Assembly: GCA_045642465.1 (NCBI GenBank)
Contig: JAZUIY010000015.1
Span: 62,001 to 126,000 of the forward strand
Reading direction: 5' to 3'
DNA from: RUG420 sp045642465
GTDB lineage: Bacteria > Bacillota > Clostridia > Oscillospirales > Acutalibacteraceae
DNA length: 64,000 nt
Part shown: piece by piece, positions 34,391-43,452 of the stretch
How the letters are laid out: each line of letters opens with the position of its first letter
Numbering within the stretch: the stretch's first letter is position 1
Position numbers and translations under genes: made by a program
Notes under the pieces: generated by a model
Database searches by the model: none
The model's input: only the letters and a program-made list of their open reading frames with translations
Told to the model about the DNA's origin: nothing

Positions 34391-35791
34391 TTACGCTTTA
34401 AAGAACGCGGTGAAGGCCTGGTAAGCAGCATAGAGGTCCAGTTTGGAAATGACTTCAAACGGGCTATGCATGGACAATACCGGCACGCCGATGTCAATGA
34501 CATCTACGTCCAGGTTGGCCACATACATGGCAACGGTTCCGCCGCCGCCGGCATCTACAGCACCCAGTTCGCCGGTCTGCCAGGAAACTTCGTTTTCATC
34601 CAAAATGCCACGGACTTTGCCGAAGAACTCGGCGGTGGCATCGGAGGTACCGGCCTTGCCTCTGGCGCCGGTGTACTTCATGATGCAGACACCCTTGTTG
34701 AGGTAAGCGCAGTTGCGCTTATCCATAACGTCTGCAAAGGTTGGGTCAAAGGCTGCGGTTACGTCAGCAGAGAGGCATTCACTCTTAGAGAGTACGTCGT
34801 GTCCCTGGACACCGGCAGCTTCTGCAAGGTCGTAAATGAAATATTTGAAATAGGAAGAGTTCAGGCCGGTGTTGCCATCGGAACCAATTTCTTCCTTGTC
34901 TGTCAGTACGGTTACGGCAGTGTATTCCGGCACATCCAGAGCAAAGTTGGCGCGGAGTGCAGGATAAGCGCAAACCCGGTCGTCGTGACCGTAAGCGCCA
35001 ATCATGGAGCGGTCAAAACCAATGTCTGTTGGTTTCATGGCCGGAACCAGTTCCAGTTCTGCGGTCTGGAAGTCCTTTTCGGTAATGCCGTATTTGTCGT
35101 GAAGCAGATAGAGAATGTTGAGCTTCACCAGTTCGGATTCGTCGTCTGCCTTAAATGGAAGGCTGCCAATGAGCAGGTTCAGTTCTTCCCCTTTAATGCC
35201 TTCGGCCAGGGTTCTCTTTTCCTGTTCCTTGCCCAAATGTGGCAAGAGGTCGGTAACAACGAACTGTGGATCCCCTGCATCTTCCCCAATGTTCACGGTA
35301 ACTTTGCTGCCGTCTGCCTTCACAATGACACCGTGAAGGGACATTGGAATGGTGGTCCACTGGTACTTCTTAATGCCGCCATAGTAATGGGTCTTGAAGA
35401 AAGCCAGTTCGTCGGATTCATACAGTGGGTTTGGTTTTAAGTCCAAACGCGGGGAGTCAATGTGGGAGGCGGCAATTTTTACGCCATCAGCCACACTTCT
35501 CTTACCAAAGGTGCAGAGAATGATGGCCTTTTCTCTATTCACTCTATATACTTTGTCCCCCGGCTGATACGCCTTGGTTTTGTCGTATTCGGTGTAGCCT
35601 AAGTTCTTGGCTTCTTCCAACAAGAGAGCGGTGCATTCCCGTTCGGTTTTGGCAGCAGCCATAAATGCCTTATAGTCTTCGGCAAAGGTGTCTGAGGCGA
35701 CAAGGGCTGAATCGCCCAATGTAAGGGCCATGTGTTTCGGCTGATAAAACAGTGCTTCTTTCAACTGTTTTGCTAAACTTTGTTCGCTCAT
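34391..35791 (-). CDS. M18 family zinc aminopeptidase
   Basis: Cytoplasmic metallopeptidase, 466 residues. Seen: AASHIDSPRLDLKPNPLYE near 101 with the metal His-Asp, a bridging dodecamer-type insert, DKEEIGSDGNTG near 305 with the catalytic Glu pair, GHDDRVCAY near 276 and PVLSMHSPFEV near 435 with the final His. The family removes acidic or hydrophobic N-terminal residues; specificity is not visible. A frame start at 35815 exists, but AAGGAGG before ATG 35791 is better. The lytic transglycosylase lies 10 bp upstream. Confidence 0.93.
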   Translation of the reverse strand: MSEQSLAKQLKEALFYQPKHMALTLGDSALVASDTFAEDYKAFMAAAKTERECTALLLEEAKNLGYTEYDKTKAYQPGDKVYRVNREKAIILCTFGKRSVADGVKIAASHIDSPRLDLKPNPLYESDELAFFKTHYYGGIKKYQWTTIPMSLHGVIVKADGSKVTVNIGEDAGDPQFVVTDLLPHLGKEQEKRTLAEGIKGEELNLLIGSLPFKADDESELVKLNILYLLHDKYGITEKDFQTAELELVPAMKPTDIGFDRSMIGAYGHDDRVCAYPALRANFALDVPEYTAVTVLTDKEEIGSDGNTGLNSSYFKYFIYDLAEAAGVQGHDVLSKSECLSADVTAAFDPTFADVMDKRNCAYLNKGVCIMKYTGARGKAGTSDATAEFFGKVRGILDENEVSWQTGELGAVDAGGGGTVAMYVANLDVDVIDIGVPVLSMHSPFEVISKLDLYAAYQAFTAFFKA

Positions 35792-35801
35792 AGGGGCCTC
35801 C

Positions 35802-36365
35802 TTATACTTCTCCACGCTGGGTGTAAACCTGCTTTGCGTGGGCTACTTTCGTGACATAGTAAGATGTGGCTTCGCTCGGAATGAAGCTTAAATGCTTGTG
35901 GTCGGAAGAGCAGCTTGGGTCTTTCAGCCACTTCTTCACACTGCCCACTCCGGCATGGTAGGCAGCAACCGCGTTGGTTTCGTCCCCGTCATACCGGTCT
36001 AACAGGTAGGCCAGGTAGAAGGTGCCGTAGCGGATGGAAAATTCCGGTGTGTACAGGTCTTTAAACCGGATGTGGTCTCCTACTTTCGGCTTCAGCCACA
36101 CGAAGGTTTCCTCTGTCATTTGCATGAGGCCAATGGCACCCACGTCAGACTTGGCCTTCGGGTCAAAGCCACTTTCGGTTTTCATGACTGCATAAACCAG
36201 GTTCGGGTCCAGGTCATAGGCCTTGCAGTACCCTTCCACAATGGTTTTATAGTCTGTTTTGTAGGCCCAATTCATGTAAGATTTGTGGCCAAACTGGTAG
36301 AGTCCACCCAACAGGGTGGCTGCCACCAAAAGGAAGATGATGAGTCTCTTGATTTTCTGTTTCAT
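35802..36365 (-). CDS. Lytic transglycosylase (SLT domain)
   Basis: Cleaves peptidoglycan glycan strands. Seen in 187 residues: membrane or signal helix at 8-26, then the SLT fold with KTESGFDPKAKSDVGAIGLMQM (about 62-83; catalytic Glu in TES), and AVAAYHAGVGSV near 133. No lipobox Cys and no LysM domain. Its ATG overlaps the coaE stop codon by 4 bp, so translation is coupled. Likely envelope-anchored on the outside. Confidence 0.93.
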   Translation of the reverse strand: MKQKIKRLIIFLLVAATLLGGLYQFGHKSYMNWAYKTDYKTIVEGYCKAYDLDPNLVYAVMKTESGFDPKAKSDVGAIGLMQMTEETFVWLKPKVGDHIRFKDLYTPEFSIRYGTFYLAYLLDRYDGDETNAVAAYHAGVGSVKKWLKDPSCSSDHKHLSFIPSEATSYYVTKVAHAKQVYTQRGEV

Positions 36366-36985
36366 TCTACACCGCCGGAAATTTTAGTTTCTATCATTTG
36401 TGCTGCCTTCGTTACAAGCTCATGTAAATGCTCTGGAGTCTCTTGGTTGACGATGACCACGTCAGAGTGCTCCAGAAAATAGCTTTCCGGAAGCTGCGCA
36501 TTCATTCTCTGGTTGGCTTGGGCTTCGGTCAAACCGTCCCGCTCCATAATGCGGGCCCGGCGCAAGTCTTCCGGAGCGGTTACGGATATTACCAGGTGGC
36601 AAATATCATCCAAATGCGCTTCGAACAGCTGAGAGGCATCTAATATAACGGCTTCGTAGCCGTCAAAGAAAGCGCCTCGGATTTTCTTCTGCATGAGGTG
36701 TCCAATGGCCGGATGGGTAATGTCATTCAGCTTCTGGGTTTCCTCCGGGGAGGCAAAAGCCCGCTCCGCCAGCAATGGGCGATTCAGTCTTCCGTCTTCC
36801 TCTAGAATATCTTCTCCGAAAGCAGCTTGTAAGTCCTTTAATATAGGAGAGCCTTTTTCTGTAACCAGATGGGCAATTTGGTCTGCGTCAATGACTTTGA
36901 AACTAAAGCGTTCCAAAATTTCCGCAACGGTAGATTTGCCTGCGCCGGTCTGCCCGGTCAAGCCCACTACGGTCCCATGTCTCAT
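36362..36985 (-). CDS. coaE: Dephospho-CoA kinase
   Basis: Last step of coenzyme A synthesis. Seen in 207 residues: P-loop VGLTGQTGAGKSTVAEIL at 7-24, DADQIAH near 35, THPAIGHLM near 90, and the lid/C-terminal part with RMNAQLPESYF near 160. Length is normal. Located between a Sua5-type gene (18 bp upstream) and the transglycosylase gene (4-bp overlap) in the prfA run. Confidence 0.95.
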   Translation of the reverse strand: MRHGTVVGLTGQTGAGKSTVAEILERFSFKVIDADQIAHLVTEKGSPILKDLQAAFGEDILEEDGRLNRPLLAERAFASPEETQKLNDITHPAIGHLMQKKIRGAFFDGYEAVILDASQLFEAHLDDICHLVISVTAPEDLRRARIMERDGLTEAQANQRMNAQLPESYFLEHSDVVIVNQETPEHLHELVTKAAQMIETKISGGVE

Positions 36986-37003
36986 GGTTGCTCTCCTCCC
37001 CGA

Positions 37004-38017
37004 TTATAATTCTTTTATTTCGAATGCGGCAGCCCGGAGCAGCCGGTTCATTACGGCCAGGCCGACGCCTTCTGCAGTAGGGCAGCGAACGTATACGTTC
37101 TGCATGCCAAGTTCGTCACACTTGCGCAGGTGGGCAAACAGGGTGTTGGCGTGGGCCAACTCGTCCCCCTCCTTGCCAAAGGGAAGGCAAGTGCAGTGAA
37201 GGAAGGATTCTTCTCCGTCAAACACCAGAGCTGCGGTGGTCTCCGGATCCTTCCCGTTTACGTATTCAGCAAAGGCCTCTATGGTGCCGGTAACAATGAC
37301 CACGTTGGCGTTTGGCGAATAGTGTTTATACTTCATGCCAGGACTGGCGGCTACCTGGCCTTCTTTCAATTCATTTAAGACGGCATCGTCTATTTCAATG
37401 TCTTCTCCCAAGACTTCCGACAGTTCTTCCGGGGTGACTTTGCCCGGACGAAGAATGCGGGGACGGCGGGTGGCCAGGGTAATGACCGTGGACTCCACGC
37501 CGACGGAACAAGGGCCGCCATCTACAATGGCGTCAATTTTTCCGTCCATGTCGTCAATGACGTGCTGTACTGTGGTTGGGCTCGGCTTGCCGGAAGTGTT
37601 GGCAGACGGGGCGGCCAATGGCACGCCGGCTGCTTTGATAATACTTCTGGCTACCAGATGGCTCGGCATACGAATGGCCACCGTGTCCAGCCCCGCGCTG
37701 ACTTCGTCCGGAATCAGTTCGGACTTATCTAAGATAATGGTCAGGGGGCCCGGCCAGAAGGCATCGGCCAAATCGTATACAGTGCTTGGTACATAGGCTA
37801 CCAAATCATCTAGTTCGGAAAGTTCCGCAATGTGGACAATCAGTGGATTGTCCATAGGGCGGCCTTTTGCCTTAAAGATGTTGGCCACTGCCTTGCCGTC
37901 TAGGGCATTGGCAGCAAGGCCATAAACAGTTTCTGTAGGAATGGCTACCAAGCCGCCGTTTTTTAAGATTTTGCCGGCTTCTTTTGCCTCCGCCGGCGTC
38001 AGCAGCTTTGTGTTCAT
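37004..38017 (-). CDS. L-threonylcarbamoyladenylate synthase, Sua5 type
   Basis: Makes threonylcarbamoyl-AMP from threonine, bicarbonate and ATP for the t6A37 modification of ANN-decoding tRNAs. Seen in 337 residues: YrdC-like domain (about 8-205; GGLVAIPTETVYGLAANA, KGRPMDNPLIVHI, SGKPSPTTVQHV, RPGKVTPEEL) plus the extra Sua5 C-terminal domain (about 235-335; SPGMKYKHYSP linker). It overlaps prfA by 4 bp; this neighbourhood is common in Firmicutes and supports the call. Confidence 0.95.
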   Translation of the reverse strand: MNTKLLTPAEAKEAGKILKNGGLVAIPTETVYGLAANALDGKAVANIFKAKGRPMDNPLIVHIAELSELDDLVAYVPSTVYDLADAFWPGPLTIILDKSELIPDEVSAGLDTVAIRMPSHLVARSIIKAAGVPLAAPSANTSGKPSPTTVQHVIDDMDGKIDAIVDGGPCSVGVESTVITLATRRPRILRPGKVTPEELSEVLGEDIEIDDAVLNELKEGQVAASPGMKYKHYSPNANVVIVTGTIEAFAEYVNGKDPETTAALVFDGEESFLHCTCLPFGKEGDELAHANTLFAHLRKCDELGMQNVYVRCPTAEGVGLAVMNRLLRAAAFEIKEL

Positions 38018-39093
38018 TCCTCTTCTCCTTGGGCCTCCAGTTTGGCAGCGGTGTCGGCTGCAATGAGGGCATCCATCAGTTCGTCTAAGTCACCGTTTAA
38101 GATGGCTTCCAATTTATAAAGCGTCAAGCCGATGCGGTGATCCGATACCCGGCCCTGTGGGAAGTTGTAGGTACGGATGCGTTCGCTTCGGTCCCCGCTG
38201 CCTACCATGGACTTACGGGCACCGGAAATTTCGGCGTTGTGTTTTTCCAATTCAATGTCGTAAAGGCGGGCTTTCAATACTTCCAAAGCCTTGGCCTTGT
38301 TCTGGAACTGAGAGCGTTCGTTCTGGCATTCTACCACCATGCCGGTTGGCAAGTGGGTTACCCGGATGGCAGAAGAGGTTTTGTTTACCTTCTGTCCGCC
38401 GGCGCCGCTGGAACGGAATACGTCAATTTTTACGTCTGACATATTCAGTTCAAAGTCTACGCCCTCTGCTTCCGGCAAGACGGCTACGGTAGCAGTAGAG
38501 GTTTGAATACGGCCCTGGGATTCGGTTTCCGGAACGCGCTGTACACGGTGAACACCGCTTTCAAACTTGAACCGGCTATAAGCACCTTCCCCGGTAATTT
38601 CAAAGGAGACTTCTTTGATGCCTCCCAGTTCGGTTTCGTTGATGTTGATGATTTCGGTTTTAAACTTATGGGACTCTGCATACATGGAATACATGCGGTA
38701 CAGTTCTCCGGCAAAAAGAGCAGCCTCTTCCCCGCCGGCGCCGGAACGGATTTCTACAATGACGTTCTTGTCGTCGTTGGGGTCCCTTGGCAAGAGGAGA
38801 ATCTTCAGTTCTTCTGCCAGGCGTTCCATGTCTTCTTTGGCAGTTTTCCACTCTTCGGTAACCAATTCTTCAAAGTCCTTGTCCAAGCCGCCTTCGTCCA
38901 ACAGCAGTTTGGCTTCCTCGGCATCGGTTTCTGCTTTGCGGAATTCCCGGTATTTTTCAACTACAGGTTCAATCTGCTTCAATTCTTTTAATAAAGAAGT
39001 GTATTTTTCCATGTCTTCCATGGTTTCCGGAGTGGCCAGTAAGCCGTTGATGGTAACCAGTCTCTCCTCTACACTTTTCAGCTTCTCGAACAT
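38014..39093 (-). CDS. prfA: Peptide chain release factor 1
   Basis: Ends translation at UAA and UAG. Seen in 359 residues: N-terminal coiled domain (about 1-105), the stop-codon recognition site PETESQGRIQTS near 188 (PxT-type tripeptide of RF1) and the GGQ loop SSGAGGQKVNKTSSAIR near 230. Start: the frame opens at 39141, but GAGGAGGG before ATG 39093 and homology (MFEKLKSVEERL) decide. First gene of the prfA-Sua5-coaE-transglycosylase-peptidase run. No prmC methyltransferase gene lies beside it, though this is its usual neighbour. Confidence 0.96.
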   Translation of the reverse strand: MFEKLKSVEERLVTINGLLATPETMEDMEKYTSLLKELKQIEPVVEKYREFRKAETDAEEAKLLLDEGGLDKDFEELVTEEWKTAKEDMERLAEELKILLLPRDPNDDKNVIVEIRSGAGGEEAALFAGELYRMYSMYAESHKFKTEIININETELGGIKEVSFEITGEGAYSRFKFESGVHRVQRVPETESQGRIQTSTATVAVLPEAEGVDFELNMSDVKIDVFRSSGAGGQKVNKTSSAIRVTHLPTGMVVECQNERSQFQNKAKALEVLKARLYDIELEKHNAEISGARKSMVGSGDRSERIRTYNFPQGRVSDHRIGLTLYKLEAILNGDLDELMDALIAADTAAKLEAQGEEE

Positions 39094-39131
39094 GTCGTCC
39101 CTCCTCAACATCTTGTTTAGATAGTTATTAT

Positions 39132-39160
39132 AGTATACCACTCCTCGCGTTTCTATACAA
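39132..39160 (-). promoter_or_regulatory. Promoter for the prfA run
   Basis: Minus-strand TTGTAT (39160-39155), 17-bp spacer, TATACT (39137-39132) preceded by TGG. Confidence 0.78.
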
Positions 39161-39194
39161 TTGGGGCTACTTTTTGTAAATCCCCTAAAATCCC

Positions 39195-39223
39195 TTGCTT
39201 TTTAGCATATTGGGTGGTATGTT
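39195..39223 (+). promoter_or_regulatory. Promoter for the DUF368 gene
   Basis: TTGCTT (39195-39200), 17-bp spacer, TATGTT (39218-39223) preceded by TGG. Confidence 0.6.
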
Positions 39224-39258
39224 CATTAGGAGATTAAGGAGAAAGGATTTGATTTTTC

Positions 39259-40146
39259 ATGAAGAAAATCAAAGACGCCATCTGGCTGATTTTCAACGGA
39301 TTCCTCATTGGTACCTCCATGGTAATTCCAGGGGTTTCCGGCGGAACTATGGCCATGATTATGGGCGTTTATGAACGTCTCATTGACACCCTGTCCAACT
39401 TGCGCAAGCATTTGAAGCAGAGCATGTGGGTTATCCTTTGGATTGCCATCGGCGGTGCCGCTGCATTCCTGGGCCTGAGCCACGTCATTACCTTCTGCTT
39501 GGACAACTTCCTGTTCCCAACCATTCTGCTCTTTGTCGGTGCAGTCATTGGTGGTATTCCACTTCTTTGGAATAAGGTAAAGGATGAAAAAATTCAGCCA
39601 AAGCACATTTGCGTGGCTGCCATTGCCTTCATTGTAGTAATTGCATTGGCATTCTTGCAGTCCGGTACCGACATGGATCTGACCCATATCAGCCTGCTGA
39701 AAGCCATTGAACTCTGCGCCGGCGGCGCTATTGCTGCTGCAGCCATGGTAGTTCCGGGTATTTCCGGTTCTGCCCTGCTCATGACCTTTGGCATGTACGA
39801 ACCGGTTATGAACCAGGTAAAGTACTTGACCACCGAAGGTGCTGACAAAGGCCATGCCGTTGTCATCCTCGGTATTGTTGCCGTAGGTATCCTCATTGGT
39901 CTCTTCAGCATTGCAAAACTCATTGACTTCCTTCTGAAGAAATATCCAACTACCACCTATTGGGGCATTATTGGATTCGTTATTTCTTCCGGTATTGTCA
40001 TCATCATGCAGAACTTCTTCTTCCACGGTGGCCCTGCAGTAAACCTGGCAGACACCAGTGTGGCACAGTACATTGTTGGTGCTGTTCTTGCACTTGCCGC
40101 TCTCTTCGGAACTTACTTTGTAAGTAAGAGAGACTTCAAAGACTAA
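39259..40146 (+). CDS. DUF368 membrane protein, likely undecaprenyl-phosphate transporter
   Basis: 295 residues, about eight membrane helices. Seen: the two inverted family motifs, MVIPGVSGGTMAMIMGVYE at 21-39 and MVVPGISGSALLMTFGMYE near 163-181, which mark an internal duplication. Known: DUF368 proteins have been identified as polyprenyl-phosphate translocases that recycle the lipid carrier for wall synthesis. ATG 39259 has only a distant AAGGAG (about 17 bases), so start efficiency may be low. The next membrane gene starts 65 bp later. Confidence 0.9.
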   Translation: MKKIKDAIWLIFNGFLIGTSMVIPGVSGGTMAMIMGVYERLIDTLSNLRKHLKQSMWVILWIAIGGAAAFLGLSHVITFCLDNFLFPTILLFVGAVIGGIPLLWNKVKDEKIQPKHICVAAIAFIVVIALAFLQSGTDMDLTHISLLKAIELCAGGAIAAAAMVVPGISGSALLMTFGMYEPVMNQVKYLTTEGADKGHAVVILGIVAVGILIGLFSIAKLIDFLLKKYPTTTYWGIIGFVISSGIVIIMQNFFFHGGPAVNLADTSVAQYIVGAVLALAALFGTYFVSKRDFKD

Positions 40147-40211
40147 GGCTTCAAACTAGCACATTCCCTTTCCGCAAATGTCATCATATTTTCGCGTAGG
40201 AGGTGCTGAAC

Positions 40212-40895
40212 ATGAGAGCTTTCTTAATGGCAGCTTGTCCCATCCTTGTATGGGTGTTCGCAGCAATTCACTTAGCATTTATTATTGTTTTATTCACTGG
40301 ATTTAAGAAAAACAAAAATCCACTGTTCTTACTTTCCGGACTGGTAGCATGTGGCCTTCTTTATGATGCCCTTGTACTGTCCTTAGGTACCGTACTTCCG
40401 GAAGGTGCTCTTCTCAAGGGATTAAGCCAAGTCCGCTACATTAGCCACGGCGCTTTAATTCCTTTGCTTCTCCCAATTTGTGCATATGCATTGAACTGGA
40501 AAAAGCTTGGAAAAACCATTGTTTGGGTTATTACCGGCATCCTGATTGCCCTAGGCATCGGTTCCGGCATTACCACCGTAACCACACCGGAAACCGTTGC
40601 TCTGGTTCGCTACGCCTGCTTGCAGGCTGCCACTCCGGCATGGTCTTATGTGGTTAGCACTTCCGTACTTGCTTACGGTATGGTTATTCCACTTATTTTG
40701 GCTGGCATCTGGGTTTGGATCAAACAGAAAACTCCATTCCTGTTCCTTTCCGGATTTTTGATGTTTGCCTTCTCTGCTCTTGGCCCTGCCACAGGAAACT
40801 TTGACCTGATTTTCTTCATCAGCATGATGGGTGAAGTACTGATGGTTCTGTTCTTCTGGCTCTATGCCAAGAAAAAGGAAGCAGCCAACGCTTAA
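40212..40895 (+). CDS. Seven-helix membrane protein, unknown function
   Basis: 227 residues with seven clear hydrophobic helices and short loops; N-terminus likely outside. No family recognised. Helix pattern with LSQVRYISHGALIPLLLPICAY near 78 and an aromatic last helix resembles small 7-TM sensor-type proteins, but no retinal-type Lys can be claimed. ATG 40212 follows AGGAGG at 40198-40203. It is 65 bp after the DUF368 gene, with no terminator between, and precedes the TPP riboswitch. Confidence 0.75.
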   Translation: MRAFLMAACPILVWVFAAIHLAFIIVLFTGFKKNKNPLFLLSGLVACGLLYDALVLSLGTVLPEGALLKGLSQVRYISHGALIPLLLPICAYALNWKKLGKTIVWVITGILIALGIGSGITTVTTPETVALVRYACLQAATPAWSYVVSTSVLAYGMVIPLILAGIWVWIKQKTPFLFLSGFLMFAFSALGPATGNFDLIFFISMMGEVLMVLFFWLYAKKKEAANA

Positions 40896-40924
40896 TTACC
40901 CATTTGGGTATTCACAATTACATA

Positions 40925-41013
40925 AAACAAGGGGAGCTGGCGGAAGCCGGCTGAGAGGAAACTAACCCGTTTCGACCCGTAACCTGATGTAGACAATGCT
41001 ACCGTAGGCCCTG
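40925..41013 (+). promoter_or_regulatory. TPP riboswitch ahead of thiMED
   Basis: GGGGAGCTGGC, GCCGGCTGAGAGG, then ACCCGTAACCTGATGTAG, ACAATGCTACCGTAGG: complete thi-box core. A strong terminator follows 19 bases later, so control is by transcription termination, unlike the thiT copy. Confidence 0.96.
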
Positions 41014-41031
41014 TTTTCATAACACCATTTT

Positions 41032-41064
41032 GGCGGATGCATTTTGCATCCGCCTTTTATTTTT
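41032..41064 (+). terminator. Riboswitch-controlled terminator before thiM
   Basis: GGCGGATGCA TTT TGCATCCGCC TTTTATTTTT: perfect 10-bp stem between the TPP aptamer and the thiM start. Confidence 0.93.
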
Positions 41065-41086
41065 CCCTTTTGAAAGGAGCGTTCCT

Positions 41087-41911
41087 ATGCTTGGAACCTA
41101 TTTCTCCAATGTGCGTGCCAGAAAACCTCTGGTTCACAACATTACCAACTATGTTACCGCAGGCGACGTGGCCAACTGCCAGTTGGCCTGTGGCGCCAGC
41201 CCCATCATGTCAGATGAGCCGGCGGAAGCGGCAGACATTGCCGCCCTTTGTGACGGCGTTGCCATGAACCTTGGCACCTTACATCAACGTGCCATAGAAA
41301 GCATGTTCCTGGCCGGTAAAACGGCGGCGGAACTGGGCCACGTTATTCTGCTGGATCCGGTGGGCGCTGGCGCATCCACCCTTCGAACCAATACCGCCAA
41401 AGAACTTCTGGATGCCGTTCCGTTTTGGGCCATTCGGGGCAACTACTCTGAAATCAAAACCTTAGCGCTGGGGTTTGGAACGACCCAGGGCGTAGATGCC
41501 GACCCGGCCGACGAAGTGACGGAGGAAACGTTGGCAGACGCCATAGGGCTGGCCAAGGCCTTTTCTAAGGTCAGCGGCGCTGTGGTAGCCATTTCCGGTG
41601 CCATAGACCTGGTGGCGGACGGTGACAAATGCTTTGTCATCCGCAATGGCCACGAGATGCTGTCCAAACTAACCGGCACCGGATGTATGCTGTCCGGCCT
41701 CATGACTGCCTTCCTGGCAGCCAATCCGGACCAGCCGTTGGAGGCTGCCGCAGCTGCTGTTTCTAGCATGGGCTTAGCCGGCGAACTTGCCCGGAACCGG
41801 ATGCAGCCTGGCGACGGTCTAGCCACTTACAAAATCTTTCTTCTGGATGCCCTATCCAATATGGATGCCTATACCTTGGACTTGGGTGCCAACTACGAGG
41901 TGAGAACATGA
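41087..41911 (+). CDS. thiM: Hydroxyethylthiazole kinase
   Basis: Phosphorylates salvaged 4-methyl-5-(2-hydroxyethyl)thiazole. Seen in 274 residues: PLVHNITNYVTAGDVANC at 14-31, ALGASP-type site as ACGASPIMSDEP near 34, LDPVGAGAS near 86, RGNYSEI near 112 and LTGTGCMLSGL near 195. The frame runs up to 41030, across the terminator stem, but AAAGGAG before ATG 41087 fixes the start. First gene of thiM-thiE-thiD under the TPP riboswitch. Confidence 0.96.
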   Translation: MLGTYFSNVRARKPLVHNITNYVTAGDVANCQLACGASPIMSDEPAEAADIAALCDGVAMNLGTLHQRAIESMFLAGKTAAELGHVILLDPVGAGASTLRTNTAKELLDAVPFWAIRGNYSEIKTLALGFGTTQGVDADPADEVTEETLADAIGLAKAFSKVSGAVVAISGAIDLVADGDKCFVIRNGHEMLSKLTGTGCMLSGLMTAFLAANPDQPLEAAAAAVSSMGLAGELARNRMQPGDGLATYKIFLLDALSNMDAYTLDLGANYEVRT

Positions 41912-42555
41912 TAGATCTTTCGCTTTATGCTGTCACCGACCGGGCTTGGCTAGAAAACCGGTCCCTAGAACAGGTGGTGGAAGAAGCCATCCAAGGTGGT
42001 GCCACCTTCCTGCAACTTCGGGAAAAGACCTTAAATCAAGAAGACTTTCTAAAAGAAGCTACTGCGTTAAAGGCTCTTTGCCAAAAGCATCAGGTGCCTT
42101 TCGTCATTAACGACAACGTGGACATTGCTCTGGCCGTAAGCGCCGATGGCATTCACATCGGGCAGTCCGACTTGGCCGCCGGGAAGGTCCGGGCTTTGCT
42201 TGGGCCGGACAAACTCATGGGAGTCTCTGCCCAAACCGTAGAGCAGGCCCTTTTGGCTGAGGCCCAAGGCGCTGATTACCTAGGAGTCGGGGCTGTATTC
42301 CCCACCGGCACCAAAGCGGATGCGGATGCCGTCAGCATCCAAACCCTTTATGACATCTGCCATGCTGTTTCCATTCCCGTGGTAGCCATTGGCGGCATTA
42401 CGGAAGAAAACGTCACGAAGCTGTCCGGCACCGGCATTGCCGGCGTGGCTGTCATCAGCGCCATCTTTGCACAGCCCGACATTCCAGCTGCCACTCGTCA
42501 ACTCAAATCCACAGTGAACACTGTTTTGACCCAACCCACAGAAAAAGGAGTATAA
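41908..42555 (+). CDS. thiE: Thiamine-phosphate synthase
   Basis: Joins the thiazole and pyrimidine phosphates to thiamine phosphate. Seen in 215 residues: AVTDRAWL at 8-15, LQLREKTL near 36, FVINDNVDIALAVSADGIHIGQ near 67, GVGAVFPTGTK near 126, AIGGITEENV near 160. ATG overlaps the thiM stop by 4 bp. Middle gene of the operon. Confidence 0.96.
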   Translation: MIDLSLYAVTDRAWLENRSLEQVVEEAIQGGATFLQLREKTLNQEDFLKEATALKALCQKHQVPFVINDNVDIALAVSADGIHIGQSDLAAGKVRALLGPDKLMGVSAQTVEQALLAEAQGADYLGVGAVFPTGTKADADAVSIQTLYDICHAVSIPVVAIGGITEENVTKLSGTGIAGVAVISAIFAQPDIPAATRQLKSTVNTVLTQPTEKGV

Positions 42556-42558
42556 CCC

Positions 42559-43362
42559 ATGCATACTGCACTTACCATTGCCGGTTCCGATTCCAGCGGC
42601 GGCGCCGGAATCCAAGCCGATATCAAAACTATGCTGGCCAATGGCGTTTACGCCATGAGCGCCATTACCGCCTTAACCGCCCAAAACACCACCGGTGTCA
42701 CCGCCATCCTAGACAGCACCCCGGAATTCTTGGGTCAGCAGTTGGATGCCGTCTTCACCGACATCCCTCCGGAGGCAGTGAAAATCGGCATGGTTTCCCA
42801 AGTAGAACTCATCACCGTCATTGCCGAAAAGTTAAAGGCATATCATGCCACCAACGTTGTGGTAGACCCTGTTATGGTGGCTACTTCCGGCGCCAAACTC
42901 CTGTCGGATGATGCCGTTTCCACCCTTCGGGAAGCCCTCTTCCCCTTGGCTACCCTGCTGACCCCCAATATTCCGGAGGCCTCTGCCCTCACCGGTCTTT
43001 GCATCCGGTCCCCAAAAGACATGATGGCCGCCGCCAAACAGATTCATGAGACCTTCCATACGGCAGTGCTCTTAAAAGGCGGCCATCAGATCAGCGATGC
43101 CAATGACCTGCTTTACCGAGACGGCGACTATGTCTGGTACCTCGGCAAGCACATAGACAACCCCAACACCCACGGAACCGGATGCACCCTGTCCAGCGCT
43201 ATTGCCGCCAACCTGGCCAAGGGCTTTGCCCTGGATTCCTCGGTCCGCAGGGCCAAAGAATATATTTCCGATGCCCTTTCCGCCATGCTGGACCTTGGCG
43301 CCGGCTCCGGTCCCATGAACCACGGCTTTGCCATCACCGGAAAATATGGGGAAGAACCCTAA
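42559..43362 (+). CDS. thiD: Hydroxymethylpyrimidine/phosphomethylpyrimidine kinase
   Basis: Phosphorylates HMP twice for thiamine synthesis or salvage. Seen in 267 residues: AGSDSSGGAGIQADIKT at 8-24, VVDPVMVATSGAKL near 98, TPNIPEASAL near 136, LKGGHQ near 172, HGTGCTLSSAIAANLA near 206 with the catalytic Cys-bearing loop. AAAAGGAG before ATG. Closes the thiMED operon; thiC and thiG/H are absent, so the genes seen here support salvage of both halves. Confidence 0.96.
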   Translation: MHTALTIAGSDSSGGAGIQADIKTMLANGVYAMSAITALTAQNTTGVTAILDSTPEFLGQQLDAVFTDIPPEAVKIGMVSQVELITVIAEKLKAYHATNVVVDPVMVATSGAKLLSDDAVSTLREALFPLATLLTPNIPEASALTGLCIRSPKDMMAAAKQIHETFHTAVLLKGGHQISDANDLLYRDGDYVWYLGKHIDNPNTHGTGCTLSSAIAANLAKGFALDSSVRRAKEYISDALSAMLDLGAGSGPMNHGFAITGKYGEEP

Positions 43363-43418
43363 GGTGAGACAAGTTATATAACGGGGTGACCAACACCCAT
43401 AAAAAACAAAAAGAAAAA

Positions 43419-43446
43419 GCCTCGGCTGAGCCGAGTCTTTCTTTTT
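43419..43446. terminator. Bidirectional terminator thiD / ileS
   Basis: CTCGGC TGA GCCGAG stem with A-rich and TCTTTCTTTTT flanks between convergent genes. A small GGGTG/CACCC stem at 43384-43398 precedes it. Confidence 0.85.
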
Positions 43447-43452
43447 ATAAAC

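Noticed and set aside
34379..35440. 353-codon frame opposite the M18 aminopeptidase
   Set aside because: It covers the terminator and the antisense of a gene with clear active-site motifs; no start signal.
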